Shown piece by piece: positions 1 through 9,205 of a stretch of 64,000 bases of DNA. Below the pieces are notes generated by a model. It saw only the letters and a program-made list of their open reading frames with translations, did no database searches and had not been told where the DNA came from. Position 1 is the first letter of the stretch. Each line of letters begins with the position of its first letter. The position numbers and the translations under genes are program-made. This DNA is from Streptomyces violaceoruber (GTDB taxonomy: Bacteria; Actinomycetota; Actinomycetes; Streptomycetales; Streptomycetaceae), in NCBI RefSeq assembly GCF_033406955.1, contig NZ_CP137734.1, positions 1,922,001-1,986,000 of the forward strand, given 5' to 3'.

Positions 1-2
1 CG

Positions 3-701
3 CTTGCTGCCGTGCTTCTGTTCGCTTGCTCGGGCCATGCTCCCTACCGCGCCGACAACATCCACCTCCTGTTCCACCAGGTCGTCGATCCCGCGATCGC
101 GCCGGACCTCTCGGGCGCACCCGAGGAACTCGCGCCGCTGCTGACGGCGATGCTGGCCCACCGCCCCGAGGACCGGCCCGCGCTCGACGACGTCGTACGG
201 CGGTGCCGGGCCCTGATCGAGGCGCAGGGGCTCAAGATCGCCCAGGCGCGGCGCAGGCTCACGAACTACACGGCCGCTCCGGCCCACGTCCTCGACGACC
301 TGCTCGCCGTGAGCCGCCCGGCTACGGAGGGGTCGCCGGCCCGGCAGGAGCCGAGCGGGTCCCGGCCCGGCCGCCGGGATCCCGAGGTGCTCCGGCCCAC
401 GCCGCCGAAGCCGTCGGCCCAGGTGCTGCCGCCCACGGATCCGCGACTGCTCTTCGCCCGCGTCGACACCCCCGCGCCCCCACCGGCCGACGACGCGCCT
501 GCCTCCCCGGCGGCAGTGCAGCCGCCGGCGGACACAACGGCGGAGCGGGTCAGCGCGCGGCCCTCGCTTCGCCCGGCGGGCCGGGGCACCCTGGGCGGCG
601 ATGACAGCAGCGTCCGACGGCGTTCCCTGCGGCATTCCGCCCAGGCCCGGATCACCGCGCAGCGGTTGCGTGAGGCATACGCGGCCAGTACCCCCTTCTG
701 A
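3..701 (+). CDS. C-terminal part of a serine/threonine protein kinase (partial)
   Basis: Open from the first base of the window to a TGA at 699-701, so the start lies outside and 232 codons remain. The first residues (LAAVLLFACSGHAPYR) match the region after the APE motif of Hanks-type kinases. The segment MLAHRPEDRPALDDVVRRC, roughly residues 48-66 of the fragment, is the typical end of the kinase C-lobe with its conserved RP pair. The rest is proline- and alanine-rich with no recognisable domain or membrane segment, ending in a basic stretch. The catalytic loop and DFG motif are off the window, so activity cannot be judged. The gene runs in the same direction as the SNF2 helicase 86 bp downstream and may be part of that defence operon. 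Confidence 0.75.
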   Translation, partial: LAAVLLFACSGHAPYRADNIHLLFHQVVDPAIAPDLSGAPEELAPLLTAMLAHRPEDRPALDDVVRRCRALIEAQGLKIAQARRRLTNYTAAPAHVLDDLLAVSRPATEGSPARQEPSGSRPGRRDPEVLRPTPPKPSAQVLPPTDPRLLFARVDTPAPPPADDAPASPAAVQPPADTTAERVSARPSLRPAGRGTLGGDDSSVRRRSLRHSAQARITAQRLREAYAASTPF

Positions 702-787
702 CCCGTACGCCCCTGCGACCCGCGATAATGGGCGGGCCCTGAAGGGGGCCTGACCATGTACGACCGAACCGCCTCAGGAGGCCACGG

Positions 788-3769
788 GTGACCGCCGTCC
801 AGACAAGTGCGGAGCAGAGCGGCGTCACGACCGGCCAGGATCAGTACCCGGCCGGTGCCCAGGTGCTCGTGCGGGACGAGGAGTGGCTGGTCAGGAGCTC
901 GATGCCGACGGAGGACGACGGGACCCGGATCGAGGTCGTCGGGGTGTCGGAGTTCGTCCGTGACCAGGAGGCCGTGTTCTTCTCCGGCCTGGACCGCATC
1001 GAGCTGCTCGACCCTCGGGAGACGGCTCTCGTCATGGACGACTCGCCGAACTACCGGCGCTCCCGGCTGTTCCTGGAGGCGGTCCTGCGTCGGACCGCGC
1101 TGCCCCAGTCGGAGCGTCGGCTGGCGCTGGCCGACTCATTCCTGATGGACCCGCTGCCGTACCAGCGGCGCCCCGCCGAGCTGGCCCTGTCCGGCGCCAA
1201 CCTCCGCCCGCGCCTGCTGATCGCGGACGTGGTGGGCCTCGGCAAGACCCTGGAGATCGGTCTGACGCTGGCCGAGCTGATCCGGCGCGGCCGGGGCGAG
1301 CGCATCCTGGTCGTCACCCCGCAGCATGTGCTGGAGCAGTTCCAGCACGAGCTGTGGACGCGGTTCGCGATCCCGCTGGTGCGGCTGGACTCGGTCGGCA
1401 TCGAGCGGATCCAGCGGGAGATCCCGGCCGGCCGCAACCCCTTCACCTCGTTCAAGCGGGTCATCGTCTCCATCGACACCCTGAAGAACACCGACCAGTA
1501 CCAGCACCATCTGGAGCAGATCCGCTGGGACGCGGTCGTCATCGACGAGTCGCACAACCTGATCAACCGCGGTTCCCTGCGCAACCAGCTCGCACGCACC
1601 CTCGCCCCCCGCACCGACGCCCTGATCCTCGCCTCGGCGACCCCGCACAACGGCGACGCGAAGTCGTTCGCGGAGCTGATCGGCCTGCTGGACCCGGTGG
1701 CGATCCGGGACCCGGAGAGCTACCGCGCGACCGACATCGAGCACCTCTTCATCCGCCGGACGAAGATCAGCCCCGAGGTGCGGGAGCAGATGAAGGGCCA
1801 GTGGGCGGAGCGCGGCCCGTCCCACTGCGTGCACTGCCCGGCCACCCCCGCCGAGGAGAAGATCTTCGAGGAGCTGGCGGCCGTCTGGCTGCCCGGTGAG
1901 GGCGGCACCTCGGTGAGTTCGGTGCCCCTCTTCCCGTACACGCTGCTGAAGTCATTCCTGTCCTCCCACGCGGCGCTGCGGGCCACGGTCTCCGCGCGCA
2001 TCAAAACCCTGGAGAAGAAGGACGACCCGCAGGGCACCGCCGCCGAACTGGCGGCTCTCCACCGGCTGTCGGAACTGGCCGCCGGCCTGACCGAGGCGGA
2101 CTCGGCGAAGTTCGCCGCGCTCGTGGGTCAGCTCCGCGAGGAGATCGGAGTAGGGCCCGGTTCCGACGAACGGGTCGTGGTGTTCTCCGAGCGCGTGCAG
2201 ACCCTGGAGTGGCTGGCCGACGTACTTCCCGCAGCACTGGGCTTCAAGGGCCGGGCCGCCCGGGACTGCGTCCGGATCATGCACGGTGGTCTCTCCGACG
2301 AGCAGCAGATGGCCTGCGTCGAGGAGTTCGGCCTGGCCGACACGCCCGTACGCGTCCTGGTCACCGGTGACGTGGCCTCCGAGGGCGTCAACCTGCACCG
2401 TCAGTGCCACCAGTTGGTGCACTACGACGTGCCGTGGTCGCTGATCCGGATCGAGCAGCGCAACGGCCGTATCGACCGCTACGGGCAGGCCAGGCCCCCG
2501 GAGTTCCGCGCGCTGATCCTGACCAGCGAGGTCGAGGGGGCCAAGGACGACACGGTGGTCGCCGAGCGGCTGCTGGAACGTGAGGACCAGGCCCATCGTT
2601 CGCTGGGAACGGCGGAGGCGGTGACCGGTCTGTACCGGGCGGAGGCGGAGGAGAAGTCCCTCATCCAGGACCTGCTGCGCGGCCGGACCGTGGACGAGTC
2701 CCTGGACGCCCGCCGCCCCGGCGCGGACGGCGAGGACGCGGGCCTGGACGACTTCCTCGCGGACTTCTTCGGCCCCGTCGGCGAGGAAGCGCCACCGGCG
2801 GATCCCACGGAACGTACCGGCTCCACTCCCCTTTCCGATACGGACTCGTCGGGCGGCCGGGACGCCGCGAGCCCCGTACTCCCCCGTCTCTTCGACTCGA
2901 CCGCGCACTTCCTGGACGACGCGCTGCGCGAGGTGTACCCGGACGCCCGGGAGCGTCTGGAGCTGGACCGCGACCAGCAATCGGGACTGCTCTCGTTCCG
3001 CCCGCCGACGGAACTCGTCCACCGCCTGAAGGCGCTCCCGAGCGACTACCTGCGCGAGCAGCGGCTGCGCGAGCGCATGCTCGTGACGTTCAACCGCCGC
3101 CTCGCCGAACACTCCCTCCAGCGCGCCCGGGAGTCGTCCACGTCGAGCTGGCCGGAGATCTCCCTCCTCACGGACCTGCACCCGGTCGTCGAGTGGCTCA
3201 CCGACAAGGTCCTCGTCGGGATGGGCCGCCAGGAGGCGCCGATGATCACGGCGAACGTGGCGGAGCCCATCTATCTCGTCCAGGGCCTGTACTCGAACAA
3301 GCTGGGCAGGCCCACGGTCGTGAAGTGGATGGGCGTCACCTGGCGGAAGGCGAGCCGGGAGGGCCTGGTCGACGACGACATGGTGTCGCTGCTGCGCCGC
3401 TGCGGTGTCGGCCCGACCATGGCGAACAAGCGCCGCTACCGCGATCCCGCGCCCCTGCGGGAGGCCCTCCCCGACGTCCTGGACACGGCCGAGGCGTTCC
3501 TCAACACGCACCGAGACGCTTGGGACGAACCGCTGCGCGAGCCCATCGAGCAGTACAAGCGGCGGCTCGGCACCTGGCGGCAGCCCATCCTCGCCGGGGA
3601 GCGCACGAAGGAGCGCCTCGCCGATCTCGCCGACTCCCTGCTGACGACGGGCCGGCCGCTGCTGCGGGTCCTCGCGGTGCTCGTGCCGGACCCGGACCGC
3701 GGGGACGGCGACGAAGGCCCGCCGCTCGTCTCCCTCACCGCCCCGGCCGCGTCCCCGTCCCGGTTCTGA
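788..3769 (+). CDS. SNF2-family helicase/ATPase, DrmD-like (DISARM-type defence)
   Basis: A 993-residue superfamily 2 DNA translocase. The ATP site is ADVVGLGKT (about residues 146-154), a variant of the usual ADEVGLGKT. The Walker B/DEAH box reads DESH (about 252-255), the SAT motif is ASATPHNGD, and motif VI is QRNGRIDRYGQ (about 556-566). The layout is HepA/RapA-like: short N-terminal domain, two RecA-like lobes, long helical C-terminal half. In class 1 DISARM the SNF2-like protein DrmD sits directly before an adenine methylase, as here. The GTG start at 788 has a good ribosome site (CAGGAGG, 774-780). Only 13 bp separate it from the methylase gene, so the two are probably co-transcribed. 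The family is clear; membership of a working DISARM system is inferred. Confidence 0.85.
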   Translation: MTAVQTSAEQSGVTTGQDQYPAGAQVLVRDEEWLVRSSMPTEDDGTRIEVVGVSEFVRDQEAVFFSGLDRIELLDPRETALVMDDSPNYRRSRLFLEAVLRRTALPQSERRLALADSFLMDPLPYQRRPAELALSGANLRPRLLIADVVGLGKTLEIGLTLAELIRRGRGERILVVTPQHVLEQFQHELWTRFAIPLVRLDSVGIERIQREIPAGRNPFTSFKRVIVSIDTLKNTDQYQHHLEQIRWDAVVIDESHNLINRGSLRNQLARTLAPRTDALILASATPHNGDAKSFAELIGLLDPVAIRDPESYRATDIEHLFIRRTKISPEVREQMKGQWAERGPSHCVHCPATPAEEKIFEELAAVWLPGEGGTSVSSVPLFPYTLLKSFLSSHAALRATVSARIKTLEKKDDPQGTAAELAALHRLSELAAGLTEADSAKFAALVGQLREEIGVGPGSDERVVVFSERVQTLEWLADVLPAALGFKGRAARDCVRIMHGGLSDEQQMACVEEFGLADTPVRVLVTGDVASEGVNLHRQCHQLVHYDVPWSLIRIEQRNGRIDRYGQARPPEFRALILTSEVEGAKDDTVVAERLLEREDQAHRSLGTAEAVTGLYRAEAEEKSLIQDLLRGRTVDESLDARRPGADGEDAGLDDFLADFFGPVGEEAPPADPTERTGSTPLSDTDSSGGRDAASPVLPRLFDSTAHFLDDALREVYPDARERLELDRDQQSGLLSFRPPTELVHRLKALPSDYLREQRLRERMLVTFNRRLAEHSLQRARESSTSSWPEISLLTDLHPVVEWLTDKVLVGMGRQEAPMITANVAEPIYLVQGLYSNKLGRPTVVKWMGVTWRKASREGLVDDDMVSLLRRCGVGPTMANKRRYRDPAPLREALPDVLDTAEAFLNTHRDAWDEPLREPIEQYKRRLGTWRQPILAGERTKERLADLADSLLTTGRPLLRVLAVLVPDPDRGDGDEGPPLVSLTAPAASPSRF

Positions 3770-3782
3770 GAGAAGCCCTGCC

Positions 3783-6700
3783 ATGACGTACGACTCCCTC
3801 GTCAACCGCGGCGACTACTTCTCGGCCCACTATCTGGCCGAGGTACTCCCGAAGGACCTCAAGTCGGGCCTGTTGCAGGCGTGGAAGGACCGCGAGGAGG
3901 CGGCGAAGCCGCCCGCCGGAGATGCCGCTGCCACGCAGACCGACGCGCTCGTCGCTTCGGCGCCCGGCGCCGACGAGCTGCCGGTCACCCCCCGCGCCGG
4001 GTTGCGGGCGCTGCGCCGCGACTACTTCCGGGCTCGGTCCTTCTTCGCCCTCCCCGAGGACGAGGACGGCATCCGCGTGGTTCGGGAACGCGACGAGGAA
4101 GAGGTGACCTACGGCGACTCGACGTGGCGGGAGCGGGTGCGGGCGCTCAACGCCGAGGTGCTGCGTGCTCTCGGCTACGACGCCAAACCGCGCACGCTCA
4201 CGGTGGTGCGCGCCGGGCAGACCCATGAGATCCCGGTTGCCCATGCCGAGAAAGGCCTGGTCGCGGTGGACTGCGGCTGGGCCGCCGAACCGGATGCCGC
4301 TCTGGACAAGAACGGCCGGGGCCGGCTGCTGGAGCCTGTGCCCCTCGACGGTCTTCCTTCGCTGGAGACCGGCGACAAGCTGGCGAGGTTCCTGTTCGCC
4401 TGCGAGGAGCCTCCCCGGTACGTGCTGCTGCTCTGCGGCGGAGTGATCGTCCTCGCCGACCGGATGGTGTGGGGCGAGGGCCGCTCCCTCGGCGTCTCCC
4501 TCGACACCGCACTCCAGCGCAACGACACCAGGGTGGGCGGCGAACTCGACACGGTGGCCGCACTGTTCGGCGCGGACTCGCTGCGTACACCGGAGGAGGG
4601 CGGCGAGAACCCGCTCGCGGAACTCGTCGGCAAGTCCGCGAAGCACGCGGTGGGCGTCTCCAGCGAACTGCGCGACGGCCTGCGCAAGAGCGTCGAACTT
4701 ATCGCGAACGAAGTACTGGAACGACTGCGCGAGCAGGGCCTGCGCCCCGAGGATGTGGGCGAACTCTCGGAACTGGGAAGCCAGCTGACCCGGGAGTCGC
4801 TGCGCTACCTCTACCGGATCCTGTTCCTCCTCTACGCGGAAGCCCGCCCCGAGCTGGGCATCCTGCCGGCCGACTACCCCGAATACCAGCAGGGGTACGG
4901 CCTCGGCCGGCTCGCCGAACTGATCGCCGACCGGGAGCCGATCAGCGACACCGCCCGCAACGGCTTCTACCTCTACGAGTCCCTGGACCTGCTCTTCGGC
5001 AAGGTCCAGGACGGCTACCGCCCGCGCCGCACCCACGGCGTGGAGCCGACGGTCGACGGCATCGACGCCAAGGCCAGCGAGGACATCGGCCTGCGCTTCG
5101 AACCGCTGCACAGCAAGCTGTTCGAGCGGGACGCCATCCGGCTGATCGGCGACGACAGCCTCCCCGACCCGCGCTTCGACTCCGACGAGGCCCTGGCCCG
5201 GGGCGAGTCCGTGCGCTACCTCGACACCCGGCTGCGCAACGCCACCCTCCACCAGGTACTGCACAGCCTGATGATCACCCGGGGAAAGCGGGGCGAACGC
5301 GGCGGCTTCATCTCGTACGCCCAGCTCGGCATCAACCAGCTCGGCGCGGTGTACGAGGGCCTGATGTCGTACAGCGGCTTCATCGCGGGCGAGGAGCTGT
5401 ACGAGGTCGCCAAGGGCGGCGACCCCAAGGACGGCTCCTGGCTGGTCCCCAAGTCGAAGATCGGCGAGTACGACGACTCGGTGTTCGTACGTCGCCGGGA
5501 CATGCACACGGGCGAAGACCTCCGGGTGCGGCACGCCCCGGGCTCGTTCGTGTACCGCCTCTCCGGCCGCGACCGCCAGACCTCCGCCTCGTACTACACG
5601 CCGGAGTCGCTGACGAAGGTGACGGTGCAGCTGGCGCTCCAGCAGCTGCTCACCGACGAGACCGAGGCGAAGGAGCTGCTCAACTGGCGGATCTGCGAGC
5701 CGGCGCTCGGCTCGGGCGCGTTCCTCAACGAGGCGATCAACCAGGTCGCCGCCGAGTACCTGCGGCGCAGGCAGAGCGAGCTGGGCCGGTCGATCGACAC
5801 CGAGCAATACGCCGTCGAGCTCCAGAAGGCCAAGGCGTACATCGCCCTGCACAACTCCTTCGGCGTCGACCTCAACGAGACGGCCGTGGAGCTGGCCGAG
5901 GTGTCGCTGTGGCTCAACACGATGCACCCCGGTATGGAAGCGCCCTGGTTCGGCCTGCACCTGCGGCGCGGCAACTCGCTGATCGGCGGACGGCGGGAGC
6001 TGTACGCCGCTGACCGCCTGAAGAAGGGCGGCTGGCTGGGGACGACTCCGGAACGGTTCGCGTTGGCGGACGCGGTGGGGGGTGCGGCGCTGCCGGAGGG
6101 TTCGGTGCACCACTTCCTGCTTCCAGCCAAGGAGTGGGGCGCGGTAGCCGCCGAGAAGGAGGCGAAGGCGCTCGCTCCGGAGGCGGCCAAGGCGCTGGGT
6201 GCGTGGCGGAAGGCGATCACCAAGTCGCCGACGGCGCGGCAGACGGCCAAGCTTCAGGGGCTGGCCCGGCGGGCCGAGTACCTGTGGGGGCTCGTCGTGC
6301 GGCGGCTGGAGCTGTCGGAGCGGGACATCTCGCGGCGCATCGGGGTGTGGGGCGCGGAGGCCGACTGGCTGCGGCGGCCCGAGGTCGCGGTGCAGCGGGA
6401 CGAGGTGCTGGCCGACCTTCAGGCCGAGGACACGCCGTACTGGCGGCTCAAGACGCTCATGGACGCGTGGTGTGCGCTGTGGTTCTGGCCGGTGCAGGGC
6501 GCTGCGCTGCTGGACGGTACGGATGAGCGGTATGCGCGGGCCGAGGCGTTGGCGGAGCGGGCGGCGGAGTTCGAGGCGGCCGGGGTATCGGCTGCGGCCG
6601 GTGAGGAAGACTCCGGGGTTCTGATGGCCTGGGAGGCGGACGCGCTCCCCGGGTTCGCTGCTGAGCCTCAGCAGATGACGCTGACGCGGGATTCGGTGTC

Positions 6701-8942
6701 GCGCCGCCGTAAGGGGCGTCGCGAGGAGCAGGTCAAGGGGCAGCGCCGGGAAGTCATTCCGCTGGCGGGGCTGGACGACTGGATCGAGTTCGCCGAGGCG
6801 TTGCTGGGGACGCAGGACGTGCCGAGCGAGTCGCTGGTGTCGGCGTTCGAGACGCTGGACGACCTGTCCGTTTATGAGGACGAGCTGCCCGAGTGGATGG
6901 GCATGGAGCGGTTCCAGGGGCTGGAGAACCGGTTCCTGTGGGCGGCCACGGCGAGGGATGTGGCGAAGGCTCAGGGGTTCTTCCACTGGGAGTTGGAGTT
7001 CGCGCAGGTGTTTGCGCGGGGTGGGTTTGATTTGCAGGTGGGGAATCCGCCTTGGGTTCGACCGCGGTGGCAGGAGGACGTAGTTCTGGCGGAGTTGGAG
7101 CCGTGGTTTGTGCTGGAGGAAAAGCCCAGCACAGCGGAATGGCGTCTGCGTAAAGGAGAGGCGCTGGCCACTCGTGCGAACGGTCAGGATTTCCTACTCA
7201 TGGAGCTGTCTGTCCATGCAGGATCCGTCGCTACACTGGGCAGCCAGACCACCTATCCACTCCTAGTGGGCACCCAAGGGGACCTCTATAGGGCCTTCAT
7301 GGCTCGGGTCTGGCAGCACACGGCGGCGTACGGCAGCGCGGGCATGATTCACCCAGACACGCATTTCGGCGGCGTGCGTGAGGGTGTCATCCGAGCTGCT
7401 GCGTACCGGCATCTCCGGGTCCACGCGCACTTTGTTAACTCAGCGAACTGGGCGTTTGAAGATCTTTCGCGCTCCCAAGAGTTCGCGATGCACATCTACG
7501 GCACATCACAGGAGCCCAACTTTGTACACGTGAGCCAGCTCCGAGACGCCGATGCGCTACCCGACTCACTGACCCACGACGGGCGGGGATCGGCTCCTGG
7601 CATCAAGCACAACGGATCGTGGGACATTCGCCCGCACCTTGAACGTGTGGTGCAAGTGGACGCGACTCGGCTTACCAGTTGGCATTCTTTGACGGGATCA
7701 GCGGGGGGAGCTGAGCAAACGCCTCTGCTATATCCCGTTCTAGTCAGCGAGCAGGGGGCAATCGAGGCTCTGGCCGCCTACGCCACCAGCTTGGCTGACT
7801 ACCAGCCGATGATCACAAGGGGATACGACGAAGCCAATGACAAAAAGGGCGGCCTGATCCGATGGGGAAATCAGGCCGTCGCAGAGCTCTCGGACGTCAT
7901 TCTTCAAGGGCCGCATTTCTCGTGCGCGCTCCCCTTCTCTAATGAGCCGATGATTCCCTGCCGGAATCAGAGACACTGGAACGCGCTCGCGCCTACTAGC
8001 CTACCCGAGGCGTACGTCCCAGTAACTAACTACGTGCGGGCCACCGATACAGCGGCCTACCTCGCAGCCCAGAATTCCTGGCACGGGAAGCCGTCCACCT
8101 CGTACTTCCGTCTGGCCTGGCGCGTCATGGTTCCCTTCAATACCAGCCGTAGTCTGCATGCGGCCCTCATCCCGCCGGGCCCCGCGCACATCGACGCCGT
8201 GAACTCCATGGCTCCCGACGATGGCCGTCTCACCGCGCTCAACGCGGGCTTCTGGGCCTCCCTCCCGCTTGACTATCTGCTCCGCATTACCGGACGCTCT
8301 CACCTCCGCGTCGCGGAGGCCCGACAAATGCCGGCCCCCGACCCAAGGCATCCCCTCGCCTCCGCCCTACTCCTCCGTGCCCTTCGCCTGAATGCCCTCA
8401 CCGCCCATTACACCCCCCTCTGGGTAGATCTGTTCGATCCTCGCTGGGCAGGCTACGAGGACTGGGCCAACCCCAACTGGCCCTATCTCGAGCCTCTCGC
8501 TGCTGGCCTTAAGAAGACCTGGGAGCACAGCACCCCCCTCCGCACCGAACACGAACGCCGAGCCGCCCTCGTCGAACTCGACGCCCTCGTCGCCGTCTGG
8601 CTCGGCATCACCGCCGACCAGCTCGCCGCGATCTTCAAGTCCCGCTACCCACAGTTGTACGACTACGAGTCGGCGACCTACTTCGACGCCAACGGCCGCA
8701 AGATCGCCGCCGACTTCAACACGTACGGCCACGGCCAGACCAAGCAGGACTACCTCGATCTCCTCGCCCATCTGGAAGACCCGGAGCGCACCCCTCCCCC
8801 GGAGGGCTACCAGGCCCCCTTCTACAAGGCCGACCGAGAGGCCGAGATGAGAGCCGCACACGCGCACTTCCAGGCCCGGCTGGACGCGGAGATCGCCGCC
8901 GGGCGCTGGACACCGCCCGACCGCGAAGCCCTACAGGCGTAG
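3783..8942 (+). CDS. Large N6-adenine DNA methyltransferase, DrmMI/PglX-like
   Basis: A 1719-residue Eco57I-type DNA methylase. The SAM-binding motif I region is CEPALGSGAFLNEA (about residues 639-652), preceded by the usual ASYYTPESLT. Catalytic motif IV is NPPW within VGNPPWVRPRW (about 1088-1091), typical of N6-adenine methylation. No PD-(D/E)xK nuclease motif is obvious. The size fits the methylases of BREX (PglX) and class 1 DISARM (DrmMI). In such systems methylation marks self DNA and takes part in defence. Codon use changes sharply after the NPPW motif: about 7080-8380 has many A/T-ending codons, while the flanks are strongly G/C-ending. This suggests the target-recognition part was exchanged by recombination. 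ATG at 3783, 13 bp after the helicase; followed by a strong hairpin. Confidence 0.88.
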   Translation: MTYDSLVNRGDYFSAHYLAEVLPKDLKSGLLQAWKDREEAAKPPAGDAAATQTDALVASAPGADELPVTPRAGLRALRRDYFRARSFFALPEDEDGIRVVRERDEEEVTYGDSTWRERVRALNAEVLRALGYDAKPRTLTVVRAGQTHEIPVAHAEKGLVAVDCGWAAEPDAALDKNGRGRLLEPVPLDGLPSLETGDKLARFLFACEEPPRYVLLLCGGVIVLADRMVWGEGRSLGVSLDTALQRNDTRVGGELDTVAALFGADSLRTPEEGGENPLAELVGKSAKHAVGVSSELRDGLRKSVELIANEVLERLREQGLRPEDVGELSELGSQLTRESLRYLYRILFLLYAEARPELGILPADYPEYQQGYGLGRLAELIADREPISDTARNGFYLYESLDLLFGKVQDGYRPRRTHGVEPTVDGIDAKASEDIGLRFEPLHSKLFERDAIRLIGDDSLPDPRFDSDEALARGESVRYLDTRLRNATLHQVLHSLMITRGKRGERGGFISYAQLGINQLGAVYEGLMSYSGFIAGEELYEVAKGGDPKDGSWLVPKSKIGEYDDSVFVRRRDMHTGEDLRVRHAPGSFVYRLSGRDRQTSASYYTPESLTKVTVQLALQQLLTDETEAKELLNWRICEPALGSGAFLNEAINQVAAEYLRRRQSELGRSIDTEQYAVELQKAKAYIALHNSFGVDLNETAVELAEVSLWLNTMHPGMEAPWFGLHLRRGNSLIGGRRELYAADRLKKGGWLGTTPERFALADAVGGAALPEGSVHHFLLPAKEWGAVAAEKEAKALAPEAAKALGAWRKAITKSPTARQTAKLQGLARRAEYLWGLVVRRLELSERDISRRIGVWGAEADWLRRPEVAVQRDEVLADLQAEDTPYWRLKTLMDAWCALWFWPVQGAALLDGTDERYARAEALAERAAEFEAAGVSAAAGEEDSGVLMAWEADALPGFAAEPQQMTLTRDSVSRRRKGRREEQVKGQRREVIPLAGLDDWIEFAEALLGTQDVPSESLVSAFETLDDLSVYEDELPEWMGMERFQGLENRFLWAATARDVAKAQGFFHWELEFAQVFARGGFDLQVGNPPWVRPRWQEDVVLAELEPWFVLEEKPSTAEWRLRKGEALATRANGQDFLLMELSVHAGSVATLGSQTTYPLLVGTQGDLYRAFMARVWQHTAAYGSAGMIHPDTHFGGVREGVIRAAAYRHLRVHAHFVNSANWAFEDLSRSQEFAMHIYGTSQEPNFVHVSQLRDADALPDSLTHDGRGSAPGIKHNGSWDIRPHLERVVQVDATRLTSWHSLTGSAGGAEQTPLLYPVLVSEQGAIEALAAYATSLADYQPMITRGYDEANDKKGGLIRWGNQAVAELSDVILQGPHFSCALPFSNEPMIPCRNQRHWNALAPTSLPEAYVPVTNYVRATDTAAYLAAQNSWHGKPSTSYFRLAWRVMVPFNTSRSLHAALIPPGPAHIDAVNSMAPDDGRLTALNAGFWASLPLDYLLRITGRSHLRVAEARQMPAPDPRHPLASALLLRALRLNALTAHYTPLWVDLFDPRWAGYEDWANPNWPYLEPLAAGLKKTWEHSTPLRTEHERRAALVELDALVAVWLGITADQLAAIFKSRYPQLYDYESATYFDANGRKIAADFNTYGHGQTKQDYLDLLAHLEDPERTPPPEGYQAPFYKADREAEMRAAHAHFQARLDAEIAAGRWTPPDREALQA

Positions 8943-8964
8943 TCGGCGAGCTCCGCCGGACAAA

Positions 8965-8997
8965 GGTCTGCCCCTGACGCCTTGCCAGGGGCAGACC
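8965..8997. terminator. Bidirectional hairpin terminator
   Basis: A perfect 12-bp inverted repeat, GGTCTGCCCCTG / CAGGGGCAGACC, with a 9-base loop. It lies between the convergent ends of the methylase gene (+) and the DUF397 gene (-). There is no long T run, which is normal for Streptomyces terminators. Confidence 0.8.
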
Positions 8998-9004
8998 CAA
9001 CGCC

Positions 9005-9205
9005 CTACCGGACGGCGAAGCCGACGAACGCGGTCCAGGCCGCCTCATCGACCGCAAAGCCGCGGCGGGCTATGTCCTTGGAGTCGCGCACGTGGACGAC
9101 ATGAGGGCTGACGGCAACCTCGACGCACTCGCCGCCTTCCTCGCTGCTGTAACTGCTCCTGACCCAAACAAGCCCAGATGCGTGCTCCCGTACCTTGGCT
9201 CTCAT
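9005..9205 (-). CDS. DUF397 domain protein
   Basis: A 66-residue protein with the DUF397 signature: a VWVRSSYSSEEGGECVEVA segment, then HVVHVRDSKD and a final W-x-x-F-V (AAWTAFVGFA). In Streptomyces such proteins nearly always follow an Xre regulator of the DUF5753 type; the pair is thought to influence development and antibiotic production, but the molecular role is not settled. The start codon overlaps the stop of the upstream Xre gene as ATGA (9202-9205), so translation is likely coupled. No membrane segment or signal peptide is visible. Confidence 0.9.
   Translation of the reverse strand: MRAKVREHASGLVWVRSSYSSEEGGECVEVAVSPHVVHVRDSKDIARRGFAVDEAAWTAFVGFAVR

Noticed and set aside
3735..6986. 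Very long open frame on the minus strand opposite the methylase
   Set aside because: Antisense shadow caused by G/C-ending codons; it has no recognised domain, is Arg/Pro/Leu-rich and lies under a gene with clear motifs.
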